DNA of 64,000 nt from contig NZ_JAHKPY010000003.1 of assembly GCF_018860745.1 (NCBI RefSeq), positions 942,062 to 1,006,061 on the forward strand, given 5' to 3'. Source of the DNA: Zobellia uliginosa (lineage in GTDB: Bacteria > Bacteroidota > Bacteroidia > Flavobacteriales > Flavobacteriaceae). Below, piece by piece: positions 25,969-35,382 of the stretch. The notes below the pieces were generated by a model that saw only the letters and a list, made by a program, of their open reading frames with translations, had not been told where the DNA came from and ran no database searches. A program made the position numbers and the translations under genes. Position 1 is the stretch's first letter; each line of letters starts with the position of its first letter.

Positions 25969-27606
25969 TTAGAACTTGTTTCTTACGTCTCTAAAATCAC
26001 CTATTACTTTAGCGTCCCCTAATTTTTTTACACTACCAAAAACATTGGCCACAGAACTATCTCCTATGAATTCTAGGGTTGCACCATCGTTAAGGATAAT
26101 ATCTCCATAAACGGTCAAGTTGCCCTCTATCCTTAAAGTAGCATCTTTATTTACGGTAATATTTTTGCGATTATTGTTTCGTCCAATATAAAGTGATCCG
26201 TTCATTTCGAACAAACCATCGCTATTGATATAACTACTTTTACTTACGGCCCATGTACCACAAAGTAATAATGCCCCGTTTACATTAATTGAACTAAAAT
26301 ATTTAGAACCGGTAAAAGCCTTGGTTTCGCCTTGATTTACGGATAAATTAGCACTCCCAGCATAATATAATAAATCAGAACAGCGCGTTTCTAAACTTTC
26401 ATCTGGCCTGTTTAACTTAACAATCTGAAGCCCTGCTTTACCAGAAGCGGCAAAGATATAATCGCCTTTGGAAGCAACATAGTTTATAGAACCATCTAGA
26501 TCAACAACACCTATTATGTTTGTTTGACCATCTTTCTCTTCTGAAAGACATAAACCAGCACCACCATTGGCCATAAGCAAAACATCTTCGTTAATTGCTA
26601 CGGCATTGGTTACAATATTTTCTGTTTCTGTTCCTTCAGGATTTAAAAGAATTGGAATGTATTCTACTAAATCACCACTAGTCATATTATATACCCCAGC
26701 GCCTTTTGACCCTTCGGAAACATATAATTTGTCACCTGAAAAATCAATCGTTCTCTTACTGTTGTCCCCAAAATTCGAGTTAATAGCTATTTCTTTACTA
26801 ACCGTAAAGTTTTTATCCATTATGCTAACACCTTGGCTAGCATCCAATACCGCTATGGTACCACTATTGTGAGCTACAGAACGTAAATCAGAAAAAGAGA
26901 TATCATTCTGAATAGAGAGATCAGCGCTATTGTAAGACGTCAATAAACCGTCTTTACCACTGGTTACCAAAACTCCGCTACCCGATACTTTTATATCGTT
27001 AGCCGTAAAGCCTTCTTGAAAACCATAAACAAGTTCACCGCTTACATCCAGTCTTCCATTTGAAGCAGGTATTCTTACCACAAAAGAGTTTGCCGTAGCT
27101 TTAACTGATTTTTCTGCATCAACGCCACCGGCGGCATAAACGTATCCATTGTCATAAGCAATGGAATTGATATCAGCATTGGAATAGTATAACCTAGAGG
27201 TAACCATAGGATTATTTGGATCACTAACGTCTATAATATCTACACCTCCAGCGTAACCGTCTTCTACGGTATTGTAGGATACATAGGCATAATCCCCATC
27301 AAGATCAATATGGGATGCAGTAAGATTTTCAGCTCCGCTAAACGATGGTGGATCTACACGTGCAATTAAAGTAAGTGGATAATCACCGGCCATCTCCTCA
27401 CCGGTTTTTGAGGTTTTGCTGAAAGTTCCTTCTGTAGTGTTTATTTCTAAAACACCTGCATCATCATAAATAATACTATTCTCTAGAACAGATTCCTTTC
27501 CTTCCATTGAAATATTGTCTTCAGTATCACTAAAAACAGTGGTTTCGTCGCTACAAGATGTAGCTAGTGCAATAGCCGCTAAGGCGACAAATGAAAATCG
27601 TTTCAT
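25969..27606 (-). CDS. LVIVD-repeat surface lipoprotein
   Basis: A 545-residue lipoprotein (lipobox LATSC, Cys18). The central region (about 80-405) is a beta-propeller-like array of LVIVD-type repeats; GVDIIDVSDPNNPMVTSRLY is the clearest, with GLQIVKLNRPDE marking the last. The C-terminal 130 residues change to short strand repeats (NGALLLCGTW, INSDGLFEMNGSLYIG, LRIEGNLTVYGDIILNDGATLEFIGD) that look like a polymer-forming or beta-helical module. It probably faces the outside; partner unknown. Confidence 0.8.
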   Translation of the reverse strand: MKRFSFVALAAIALATSCSDETTVFSDTEDNISMEGKESVLENSIIYDDAGVLEINTTEGTFSKTSKTGEEMAGDYPLTLIARVDPPSFSGAENLTASHIDLDGDYAYVSYNTVEDGYAGGVDIIDVSDPNNPMVTSRLYYSNADINSIAYDNGYVYAAGGVDAEKSVKATANSFVVRIPASNGRLDVSGELVYGFQEGFTANDIKVSGSGVLVTSGKDGLLTSYNSADLSIQNDISFSDLRSVAHNSGTIAVLDASQGVSIMDKNFTVSKEIAINSNFGDNSKRTIDFSGDKLYVSEGSKGAGVYNMTSGDLVEYIPILLNPEGTETENIVTNAVAINEDVLLMANGGAGLCLSEEKDGQTNIIGVVDLDGSINYVASKGDYIFAASGKAGLQIVKLNRPDESLETRCSDLLYYAGSANLSVNQGETKAFTGSKYFSSINVNGALLLCGTWAVSKSSYINSDGLFEMNGSLYIGRNNNRKNITVNKDATLRIEGNLTVYGDIILNDGATLEFIGDSSVANVFGSVKKLGDAKVIGDFRDVRNKF

Positions 27607-27786
27607 TATAAGTAGGTTTTAAAGCTATTAGATTTGGGTTCTAACAGAACGTAAATCTACGTTGAACTGTATGCCTATCTTATATTTTTTCGATGAAATA
27701 CCTTTATTAGTATATTTTCTTGTCTTTTTAACAGAAATAAAGTTGTTAACTAGGAGTTTTACTAAGAAATATCGATGAACGGTAAT

Positions 27787-28437
27787 CTATATCTTTCCCA
27801 TTTTTGCCATTATAAATAAAATGATAATGGGTAATGCCAACAACCCTACCATTACAGGTTGGTTGACCAATAATTGAGGCATGAACAAAAGTGTACTCAA
27901 GTAGCCTCCAATAGCACCCCCAAAATGGGCTGTGTGACCAATATTACCTAGGCGGCTCTTCATACCATAAATAGAATATAATAAATAGCCAATACCAAAA
28001 ACATAGGCGGGTACAGGTAAAGGAATGAACATAATACCCAATTGCATATTTGGTTGCAGTAAAATGGCGGCATATAGTACCCCTGTAACGGCACCACTTG
28101 CCCCTACAGCACTATAATGAGGTTCGTCTTTATGAAAAAACATAGCCAAAAGGCTACCCGCAAGTAAGCTTATGAAATAGATAGCGATGAATTTACCCGA
28201 ACCAAACCAGTTTACGACAACGGGCGCAAAAAAGTAAAGAGTAAACATATTGAAAAAAAGATGGGCAATATCTACATGCAAAAATCCAGAGGTAAGCATG
28301 CGGTCTTTTTGACCCGCTTGAATCTGACCTATGCCAAATTTATAACGTTCAAAGAACGAGGTGTCATTAAATCCTTTTAAGGACACTAAAACATTTGCAG
28401 CAATTACCACTATGGTGGCAATATCTAGGTTGTTCAT
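27787..28437 (-). CDS. Rhomboid-family intramembrane serine protease
   Basis: A 216-residue, roughly six-helix membrane protease. The nucleophile Ser114 lies in GASGAVTG and the catalytic His171 in HTAHFGGAIGG, as the family requires; the HxxxN motif appears as HLFFN near 59-63. The short form without extra domains is typical of bacteria. Substrates unknown. It diverges from the LpxL-like gene through a very short shared promoter. Confidence 0.93.
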   Translation of the reverse strand: MNNLDIATIVVIAANVLVSLKGFNDTSFFERYKFGIGQIQAGQKDRMLTSGFLHVDIAHLFFNMFTLYFFAPVVVNWFGSGKFIAIYFISLLAGSLLAMFFHKDEPHYSAVGASGAVTGVLYAAILLQPNMQLGIMFIPLPVPAYVFGIGYLLYSIYGMKSRLGNIGHTAHFGGAIGGYLSTLLFMPQLLVNQPVMVGLLALPIIILFIMAKMGKI

Positions 28438-28458
28438 ATGGAGCAGTTAATTTCGGTT

Positions 28459-28476
28459 CAAATATAGTTATATTTG
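28459..28476. promoter_or_regulatory. Back-to-back divergent -7 boxes forming an 18-bp palindrome
   Basis: CAAATATA (28459-28466; TATATTTG on the minus strand, for rhomboid) and TATATTTG (28469-28476, for the acyltransferase) are separated by 2 bp. Each fits TAnnTTTG. Leaders would be about 15 bases to ATG 28437 and about 12 bases to ATG 28495. Confidence 0.5.
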
Positions 28477-28494
28477 CCTACTTAAAAGGTTTTC

Positions 28495-29382
28495 ATGCAG
28501 TTGCTTGTTTTTATTTTGGCGTATCCGTTGTTGTGGATCATATCCATACTTCCATACCGGCTTTTCTACGGATTTTCCGATTTTGTTTTCTTTCTTGTCT
28601 TTCATGTTTTTGGCTATAGAAAAAAGATAGTTAAGGCGAATTTAGAATTGGCATTCCCTGATAAAAAAGAAAAGGAAATACTAGAGATTCAAAAAAAATT
28701 CTATCACCATATGTGTGATGCTTTTTTGGAAATGGTAAAAACAATGAACCTTACCAAAAAAGACGTTGAGAAGCGTTATGATGTAAAAAATATTGAAGTT
28801 ATTCAAGAAATTGAAAAAGAAAAGACCATTCTGGTGGTGTGTTCTCATTATGCCAATTGGGAATGGAACGTTAGTATTAATAACTACGTAGAATCTAAGG
28901 GTTATGCGGTATATCAAAAAGTAAGCAATCGTTACTTTGATAATTGGGTCAAAAAGGTAAGAGCGCGCTGGAATACAACCTTAATTACCAAAGAAGAAAC
29001 TGCCAAAACGGTTCTGGTAAACTGGAAGAACAATGTAAAAGGAATTTTTGGTATGGTAAGCGACCAAACTCCGCATTGGCACCGCGCGCAGTACTGGACT
29101 GAGTTTATGGGCGTCAAGGTTCCGGTAATTAACGGAGCTGAAAGTTTAGCCCGAAAAATGGACCTTGCCGTAGTTTTTCTTAAAGTCTCAAAAGTAAAAA
29201 GAGGCTATTATAAAGCTGAGTTCATTCCAATAACCACTGCTGGAGCATCTACGGATAAGAACGAAATTACCGATACCTTTCTGCGTCTAGCTGAACAACA
29301 AATAAGAGAACGACCTGAGTACTATTTATGGACGCATAGACGCTGGAAGCATAGAGATAAGGTTCCGGTGGAGTTTCAATGA
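28495..29382 (+). CDS. LpxL/HtrB-family lipid A acyltransferase
   Basis: A 295-residue lysophospholipid-acyltransferase-superfamily enzyme that probably adds a secondary acyl chain to lipid A. A hydrophobic N-terminal anchor (about 1-40) is followed by the catalytic HX4E motif His118...Glu123 (CSHYANWEWN), the FGMVSDQTPHW block near 182-192 and YLWTHRRWK near the C-terminus. Length and motifs match the family. It is single-gene and divergent from rhomboid. Confidence 0.9.
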   Translation: MQLLVFILAYPLLWIISILPYRLFYGFSDFVFFLVFHVFGYRKKIVKANLELAFPDKKEKEILEIQKKFYHHMCDAFLEMVKTMNLTKKDVEKRYDVKNIEVIQEIEKEKTILVVCSHYANWEWNVSINNYVESKGYAVYQKVSNRYFDNWVKKVRARWNTTLITKEETAKTVLVNWKNNVKGIFGMVSDQTPHWHRAQYWTEFMGVKVPVINGAESLARKMDLAVVFLKVSKVKRGYYKAEFIPITTAGASTDKNEITDTFLRLAEQQIRERPEYYLWTHRRWKHRDKVPVEFQ

Positions 29383-29387
29383 TAAAC

Positions 29388-29415
29388 ACCTCCCTTCGAT
29401 TGCGCTCAGGGAGGT
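29388..29415. repeat. REP-like hairpin
   Basis: ACCTCCC (29388-29394) and GGGAGGT (29409-29415) pair around a loop containing TTCGATTGCGCTCA, a motif resembling short interspersed palindromes seen in many genomes. It lies 6 bases after the acyltransferase stop and could act as its terminator, although the T-run is poor. Confidence 0.55.
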
Positions 29416-29497
29416 ATTCTTAAAGATTTTAACAAAGGCTAACTAAGCCTGCTCAGTGAGGTACTCTTGAGTATTTTGACAAAAGCTAACTAGTACT
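29404..29497. repeat. Two tandem copies of a 47-bp imperfect repeat
   Basis: 29404-29450 and 29451-29497 align without gaps, identical at 37 of 47 positions by my count. Both start GCTCAG and contain the GAGGTA, ATTTT and GCTAACTA blocks. No open frame runs through them. Confidence 0.65.
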
Positions 29498-29585
29498 GTG
29501 CAAGGGGTTATTGTTTACTTCTTACAATGTAATCAGTATTGAAGTCACAGGAAGAAATTCGGTTTTTGTTGCTTTAAATCAAAAA

Positions 29586-29631
29586 AACGCTTGAAATTAA
29601 AATGAGAATTATCCCATATATTCCAAGCGTT
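29586..29631 (-). terminator. Terminator of glmM
   Basis: AACGCTTG (29586-29593) and CAAGCGTT (29624-29631) are perfect arms with a long loop containing a weaker inner stem. On the minus strand the stem runs into a seven-T stretch. It lies about 57 bases after the glmM stop. Confidence 0.6.
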
Positions 29632-29687
29632 GCATCATTTGTAACACCCTAAGCACGTTCGCGGGATTGGATTCATTAAAATTTAGC

Positions 29688-31076
29688 TTATAAACCTGCT
29701 ACGGTTTTAATTTCTCCAATAATTCGGTCTGCTAGCGTATCTGCTTCAGATTGACTTTTAGCTTCGGTATAAATACGGATTATCGGTTCTGTATTGGATT
29801 TTCTTAAGTGGACCCAATTTTCGGCAAAATCTATTTTAACTCCGTCAATAGTAGATATTTCTTCGTCTTTATATTTATCTGCCATAGCCTTAAGAATCCC
29901 ATCTACATCCAAACTTGGAGTTAACTGTATTTTCTTTTTACTCATAAAATAAGAAGGATAGCTTGCCCGTAATTCTGCAACAGTACCTCCTTTTTCTGCC
30001 ATCAACATTAAAAACAAAGCAGAACCTACCAGTGAATCACGACCATAATGACTATCAGGATAAATAATTCCTCCATTACCTTCGCCACCAATAATTGCGT
30101 TGTTCGATTTCATTTTCGTAACCACATTTACTTCACCAACGGCAGCAGCTTCATAAGTACCACCGTGTTTTTGGGTAATATCCCGCAGAGCACGAGAAGA
30201 AGATAAGTTAGAAACCGTATTTCCTTTGGTCTTGCCTAAAACATAATCCGCACAAGCCACCAAAGTGTACTCCTCTCCAAACATTTCGCCTGTATTGTCA
30301 ATAAATGCCAAACGATCTACATCTGGATCAACAACAATTCCGAAATCTGCTTTTTCTTTGATCACTAAGTCGCATATATCAGCCAAATGCTCCTTTAAAG
30401 GCTCTGGATTATGCGGAAAATGTCCTGTTGGATCACAGTATAATTTTACGACTTCAACACCTAGTTCTTCCAACAATTTTGGAATAGCAATGCCTCCGGT
30501 TGAATTCACACCATCTACCACCACCTTAAATTTAGCCTTGCGAATCGTATCCGCATCCACTAAAGGAAGCTCTAGTACCTCGTCAATATGGATGTCTATA
30601 TAAGAATCGTTTCTGATAATGTTTCCTAAATCATCAACATCTGAAAAATCAAAATCCTCTTTTTCTGCAATATCAAGAATTTTAGCACCTTGTGCAGCAT
30701 CTAAAAATTCTCCTTTTTCATTTAAAAGCTTAAGTGCGTTCCATTGTTTTGGATTGTGGCTAGCGGTTAAAATAATACCACCGTCCGCTTTCTCCATTGG
30801 AACAGCAATCTCTACCGTGGGCGTTGTAGAAAGATCAAGATCAACTATGTCAATACCCAAACCAACTAAAGTAGAAACTACAAGGTTCTGAATCATCTCG
30901 CCAGAAAGACGAGCGTCACGACCAATAACCACTTTTAATTTATCCTTTTTGGAATATTCTTTTAGCCATACTCCGTAGGCTGCAGCGAATTTTACTGCAT
31001 CAATTGGGGTTAGATTATCACCAGAACGTCCGCCAATGGTACCACGTATTCCTGAAATCGATTTTATTAAAGTCAT
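29688..31076 (-). CDS. glmM: Phosphoglucosamine mutase
   Basis: Converts glucosamine-6-phosphate to glucosamine-1-phosphate for peptidoglycan and LPS. The 462-residue alpha-D-phosphohexomutase has the phospho-serine Ser106 in TASHNP, the Mg-binding loop DPDVDR at 250-255, the sugar loop GEGNGG at 331-336 and the phosphate loop RKSNTEPIIRIY near the C-terminus. The Bacteroidetes form is annotated as glmM, although other phosphohexomutase activities cannot be excluded. A -7 box lies at 31104-31111. Confidence 0.9.
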   Translation of the reverse strand: MTLIKSISGIRGTIGGRSGDNLTPIDAVKFAAAYGVWLKEYSKKDKLKVVIGRDARLSGEMIQNLVVSTLVGLGIDIVDLDLSTTPTVEIAVPMEKADGGIILTASHNPKQWNALKLLNEKGEFLDAAQGAKILDIAEKEDFDFSDVDDLGNIIRNDSYIDIHIDEVLELPLVDADTIRKAKFKVVVDGVNSTGGIAIPKLLEELGVEVVKLYCDPTGHFPHNPEPLKEHLADICDLVIKEKADFGIVVDPDVDRLAFIDNTGEMFGEEYTLVACADYVLGKTKGNTVSNLSSSRALRDITQKHGGTYEAAAVGEVNVVTKMKSNNAIIGGEGNGGIIYPDSHYGRDSLVGSALFLMLMAEKGGTVAELRASYPSYFMSKKKIQLTPSLDVDGILKAMADKYKDEEISTIDGVKIDFAENWVHLRKSNTEPIIRIYTEAKSQSEADTLADRIIGEIKTVAGL

Positions 31077-31103
31077 TTTTTTCTAAATTCTTAATAGTTT
31101 ATA

Positions 31104-31111
31104 CAAATATA
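31104..31111 (-). promoter_or_regulatory. -7 box of glmM
   Basis: Minus-strand TATATTTG matches TAnnTTTG, about 27 bases before the glmM ATG (31076). No clear -33 element. Confidence 0.5.
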
Positions 31112-31129
31112 CGGGTCTAAGACAAATAC

Positions 31130-31137
31130 TATGTTTG
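31130..31137 (+). promoter_or_regulatory. -7 box deciding the start of the ACP phosphodiesterase gene
   Basis: TATGTTTG matches TAnnTTTG and covers the upstream in-frame ATG at 31131, so translation should begin at the next ATG, 31158. Confidence 0.5.
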
Positions 31138-31157
31138 CAATTTGTAAATTCGGACCT

Positions 31158-31742
31158 ATGAATTTTCTTGCACACATTTATCTTTCTTTTGGCGACCAGG
31201 AAATTACCTTGGGAAACTTTATAGCAGATAGCATTCGCGCCAATAAATATGAACATCTGCCGCAACGAATCCAGCAAGGAATTATGCTACATCGTGAAAT
31301 CGATACGTTTACGGACACCCATTATATTCCTAAAATCAGCAGCAAACGCTTACACAAAAATTATAGCCATTATAGTAGAGTAATCGTAGATATTTTCTAT
31401 GACCACTATCTAGCTAAAAACTGGAGTTCCTATTGCGATATCCCATTAGATATTTATGTTGAAAATTTTTATGATCTGTTGGAAGATAATTATACTATCC
31501 TGCCCTTAGGCGTGCAACGAATGATGCCCTATATGATTTCCGATAATTGGATATACAATTATTCTAAGATGGATGGCATTGCGAAGGTTTTGAACGGTAT
31601 GAACCGCAGAACGAACAATAAATCTAAAATGAATTTTGCCATTTTAGACCTTGAAGAACATTACGAAAAGTTTGAAGAAGAGTTTACAGCTTTCTTTTCC
31701 GAGCTCGTGGTGTTTTCCAAACAAAAATTTATATCACTCTAA
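31158..31742 (+). CDS. acpH: ACP phosphodiesterase-like protein (AcpH, DUF479)
   Basis: A 194-residue helical protein matching AcpH, which removes 4'-phosphopantetheine from acyl carrier protein. It starts MNFLAHIYLSFGD and has GNFIADSI, then LHREIDTFTD with the metal-binding His and Asp of the HD-like fold, and VIVDIFYDHYLAKNW. I use ATG 31158 because a -7 box overlaps the earlier ATG and MNFLAH is the family N-terminus. Hydrolase activity is inferred by homology. Confidence 0.88.
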   Translation: MNFLAHIYLSFGDQEITLGNFIADSIRANKYEHLPQRIQQGIMLHREIDTFTDTHYIPKISSKRLHKNYSHYSRVIVDIFYDHYLAKNWSSYCDIPLDIYVENFYDLLEDNYTILPLGVQRMMPYMISDNWIYNYSKMDGIAKVLNGMNRRTNNKSKMNFAILDLEEHYEKFEEEFTAFFSELVVFSKQKFISL

Positions 31743-31799
31743 TTTGTTACGTAAAAAAGAACCACTTTCAAAATATTATAACTTCAAACCAGACCGCGT

Positions 31800-33503
31800 A
31801 TGAAACCAACACGCTTAATTCTGCTCAAGTCCCTTTTACTCCTTCTTTTCGTAAACTGCAAAACTGCACCTCTTAAACCAGCAAGACCTACTGGGGTTGT
31901 GGCTGAGAAGGCCATGGTGGTTTCTGCTCGCGAAGAAGCTTCCACTATTGGTGCAACTATATTAAAACAAGGAGGTAATGCTTTTGATGCTATGGTTGCT
32001 ACAGAAATGGCCTTGGTTGTCGCTTACCCCTTTGCAGGAAATGTTGGCGGTGGTGGATTTATGGTATACCGAAAGGCAGATGGGTCTACGGGAGCTTTGG
32101 ATTATAGGGAAAAGGCACCTTTATCCGCTACTAAGGACATGTATTTAGATTCGCTTGGCAACGTAATTCCGGATATGAGTACAAAAGGCGCAACAGCAGT
32201 TGGTGTTCCCGGTACCGTAGCTGGAATCATTGAAGTTCACAAAAAGTTTGGTTCATTGCCTTTGGTGGATATACTTGAACCCGTAATTGCTTTAGCGGAT
32301 AGTGGGGTTATTATTAGCGAAAAACAGGCAGCTCGCTTTGAAAAAGTACGAGATGTTATTTTAGAGGTAAATGACAGTGTCACTACCTTTCCTATAAGTT
32401 GTAAAGCTGGTGATTTAGTGAAGTACCCTGCTCTGGCCAATACCCTAAGACGTATTGCCAAAGATGGTCGCGATGGCTTTTATAAAGGTGAAACGGCAAA
32501 AGTATTAGCAGCCTTCATTCAAGAAAACGGAGGTTTCGTTACCGAAGAAGATTTAGAGCAGTACGAAGCCCAGTGGAGAGAACCTATTTCTTTCAACTAC
32601 AAAGACCTTCATATTATTTCTATGAGTCCGCCCAGTAGCGGCGGGGTCACTATCAATCAGATTTTAAAGATGATGGAACCTTATGATATAGCGGACTTTG
32701 GACATAATTCTGAAAAGACGATTCAAGTGTTTACCGAGGCTGCTCGCCGTGCATATGCCGATCGTAATTATTGGTTGGGAGATCCGGATTTTGTAAGTAT
32801 TCCTATGAAAGAACTTTTAAGTGCAACGTACTTGGAAGAACGAATGGATGATTTTTCTTTTGATAAAGCTACAAAGTCGGAAGATATGAAGGAGGGAACC
32901 ATACAAATGTCCGAGAGTATGGAAACCACCCACTACTCTATTGTAGATGCAGAAGGTAATGCTATATCGGTAACCACCACGCTAAACGGAGCTTACGGTT
33001 CCAAACTCTATTGTGATGAACTTGGTTTCTTCTTAAATAATGAAATGGATGATTTTAGTGCCAAAGCAGGTGTTCCAAACATGTTTGGCCTTGTTGGTGC
33101 TGAAGCTAACAGCATTGCACCAGGAAAACGTATGTTAAGTAGTATGACACCCACTATTGTAGAAAAAGATGGCAAATTGTGGATGGTAGTTGGTACTCCT
33201 GGTGGCTCTACCATTATTACCGCGGTAGCACAAACCATTTTAAACGGGTATGAGTTTAATATGAGCATGCAAGAAGCCGTAGATGCTCCACGTTTTCATC
33301 ACCAATGGTTGCCGGATATGATTATTTTTGAACCGGACGGTTTTTCTGAACAATTAAAGAAAAAATTAAAGTCCAAAGGATATATTATAAATGAGGACCG
33401 CACGCCTATTATTGGTAAAGTAGATGCCATTCGTGTATTGCCTGACGGAACTTTAGAAGGGGGAGCCGATCACCGTGGCGATGATACTGCTGTAGGGTTT
33501 TAA
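31800..33503 (+). CDS. ggt: Gamma-glutamyltransferase
   Basis: Cleaves and transfers the gamma-glutamyl group of glutathione and related peptides in the periplasm. The 567-residue precursor has a lipobox (FVNC, Cys20) and self-cleaves before Thr377 (ETTHYSIVD), the catalytic nucleophile. NGAYGSKLY, NNEMDDFS, PGKRMLSSMTPTI and the GTPGGS loop are all present. The lipid anchor suggests attachment to a membrane. A membrane-anchored unknown protein follows 20 bases later. Confidence 0.94.
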   Translation: MKPTRLILLKSLLLLLFVNCKTAPLKPARPTGVVAEKAMVVSAREEASTIGATILKQGGNAFDAMVATEMALVVAYPFAGNVGGGGFMVYRKADGSTGALDYREKAPLSATKDMYLDSLGNVIPDMSTKGATAVGVPGTVAGIIEVHKKFGSLPLVDILEPVIALADSGVIISEKQAARFEKVRDVILEVNDSVTTFPISCKAGDLVKYPALANTLRRIAKDGRDGFYKGETAKVLAAFIQENGGFVTEEDLEQYEAQWREPISFNYKDLHIISMSPPSSGGVTINQILKMMEPYDIADFGHNSEKTIQVFTEAARRAYADRNYWLGDPDFVSIPMKELLSATYLEERMDDFSFDKATKSEDMKEGTIQMSESMETTHYSIVDAEGNAISVTTTLNGAYGSKLYCDELGFFLNNEMDDFSAKAGVPNMFGLVGAEANSIAPGKRMLSSMTPTIVEKDGKLWMVVGTPGGSTIITAVAQTILNGYEFNMSMQEAVDAPRFHHQWLPDMIIFEPDGFSEQLKKKLKSKGYIINEDRTPIIGKVDAIRVLPDGTLEGGADHRGDDTAVGF

Positions 33504-33523
33504 TATTTAAGATTGTTTGCTAG

Positions 33524-34240
33524 ATGGTAAAGAAGATATTGAGAATTGTTGGTAAAAGTATTTTAATCCTTGCCGCTATACTTCTAATTGGTTTTGGAAT
33601 CCTTTATATGCTATATGATGAGCCTTTACCAACGGGAACCCCTGGTGCTGAAGCTGATGCCCTTGCAGAAAAAATGCTTGAAGCCATCAATAATAAAGCG
33701 TATACGGAAACTCACTACTTAGAATGGAGTTTTGCCAATGGCGCACATTCGTATAAGTGGGATAAGGAAAATGGCGAGGTTGATGTGGAATGGGATGCCT
33801 ACCGGATACTTCTCAACTTAAAGAATACTTCTAAAAGTAAGGTGTTTGAAAATGAAGCTGAAGTTATAGGCGATAACCGAAAAGAGCTCATTGCAAAGGC
33901 GGAAGGTTTCTTTAATAATGACTCTTTTTGGCTAGTGGCTCCTTTTAAGGTTTTTGATAGCGGAACACAGCGCAGTTTGGTGATGTTAGAAGACGGTTCT
34001 AGCGCTTTAATGATTACGTATTCTTCTGGCGGTAGTACGCCCGGAGATTCGTACCTATGGCATTTAGGACCTAACGGATTACCCGAAAGTTACCAAATGT
34101 GGGTTAGCATAATTCCCATAGGCGGTCTAAAAGCGACATGGGATAATTGGAAGATTATGGAAAGTGGTGCTTTCTTACCGACCTCCCACAAGCTAGGACC
34201 AATGACTTTGGATATGGGTGAGGTTAGAGGATATAATTAA
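33524..34240 (+). CDS. Membrane-anchored protein of unknown function
   Basis: A 238-residue protein with one N-terminal membrane helix (about 11-32) and an extracytoplasmic domain rich in Trp: HYLEWSFANGAHSYKWDKENGEVDVEWDAYR, and later YLWHLGPNGLPESYQMWV. The strand pattern recalls LolA-like lipid-binding folds, but I cannot assign a family. It follows ggt by 20 bases and is likely co-transcribed with it. Confidence 0.6.
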   Translation: MVKKILRIVGKSILILAAILLIGFGILYMLYDEPLPTGTPGAEADALAEKMLEAINNKAYTETHYLEWSFANGAHSYKWDKENGEVDVEWDAYRILLNLKNTSKSKVFENEAEVIGDNRKELIAKAEGFFNNDSFWLVAPFKVFDSGTQRSLVMLEDGSSALMITYSSGGSTPGDSYLWHLGPNGLPESYQMWVSIIPIGGLKATWDNWKIMESGAFLPTSHKLGPMTLDMGEVRGYN

Positions 34241-34246
34241 TACTCA

Positions 34247-35380
34247 TCAAAGATTTTTCCACCAACTGGTATAGGTGCTAACGGAATCCATAACTATAAT
34301 TTCTTGTCCTATTTGAGGTGCAATTACCTTTAGGTCCAACTCTAAGGCTTTTGCCTCAACACGTTTTATGGGGTCTTTCCAATCGTGGAGTGCCAATTTG
34401 AAACCTGCCCAATGGATGGGCATCATTTTTTTTGCTTTTATATCCAATCCTGCTTGTGCAGTTTCCTCGGGCATCATATGTATATCTGGCCACATTTTAT
34501 TGTATTGTCCGCATTCCATTAACGCCAAATCAAACGGACCATATTTCTCACCTATTTCCTTAAAGTGCGATGCATAACCACTATCTCCACTAAAATAAAT
34601 GTTTTCGTCTTTAGATTGTACGACCCATGAACTCCAAAGCGTACTTTGGCCGTTATCTAATTTTCTTCCAGAAAAATGCTGGGCTGGCGTGCAGACCAAT
34701 GTTATGTTATGCAACTGTTTTTCCTCCCACCAATCCATCTCTGTAATCTTGTCCGCAGGAATTCCCCAAGCTTCTAAATGCACTCCTAGCCCTAGCGGCA
34801 CAAAATAATGGTTGGTCTTGCCCTTTAGTTTTAAAATGGTTTCGTAGTCCAAATGGTCATAATGATCATGAGAAAAAATGACCGCATCAATACGAGGTAA
34901 TTTTTCAACTTCTAATGGCATTTCTTTATTAAACCGGTCATCGCCCAGCCACGGGTGAGGTGCAGGAACCATACCGAACATAGGGTCTAACAAGATATTC
35001 AACCCATTCATTTGGAGCAAAAATGAAGAATGCCCATACCATACCAATCTTGTTTTACTATTATAATTAGCTACATGAGCAGAATCTAACTTTATTACTT
35101 TTAAATCTTCTTTGGGGCGTCCGTTGGGGACTTTGGTCGTGAAAAATTTATAGGCCAGGTCCAGTGATTTTGAAAAACTCAACTCTTTGGGAACGGCCTT
35201 TTTATTAATAAATATGCCCTCTTTGAACTGTTGTGATTGCTTATAAACCTGCTGGCGTTCTTTAGTGACATCACCACCAAGACTTGGGTAGAAATTATTG
35301 AACAAGATGTATGCTATTACCAGCATTCCAATCAGCAAAACAACGGCCAACAACACTTTTTTTAAAATTCTTCTTAGCAT
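34247..35380 (-). CDS. Membrane-anchored MBL-fold hydrolase (NAPE-PLD/UlaG-like)
   Basis: A 377-residue metallo-beta-lactamase-fold hydrolase with an N-terminal membrane anchor (about 8-28). The metal motif FSHDHYDHLDY (near 170-180) gives HxHxDH; later ligands lie in PAQHFSGR, FSGDSGYASHF and MPIHWAGF. The arrangement matches the N-acyl-phosphatidylethanolamine phospholipase D / UlaG group, so a lipid or lactone substrate is plausible. It lies 2 bases after the PH-domain gene and ends a minus-strand unit. Confidence 0.85.
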   Translation of the reverse strand: MLRRILKKVLLAVVLLIGMLVIAYILFNNFYPSLGGDVTKERQQVYKQSQQFKEGIFINKKAVPKELSFSKSLDLAYKFFTTKVPNGRPKEDLKVIKLDSAHVANYNSKTRLVWYGHSSFLLQMNGLNILLDPMFGMVPAPHPWLGDDRFNKEMPLEVEKLPRIDAVIFSHDHYDHLDYETILKLKGKTNHYFVPLGLGVHLEAWGIPADKITEMDWWEEKQLHNITLVCTPAQHFSGRKLDNGQSTLWSSWVVQSKDENIYFSGDSGYASHFKEIGEKYGPFDLALMECGQYNKMWPDIHMMPEETAQAGLDIKAKKMMPIHWAGFKLALHDWKDPIKRVEAKALELDLKVIAPQIGQEIIVMDSVSTYTSWWKNL

Positions 35381-35382
35381 AG

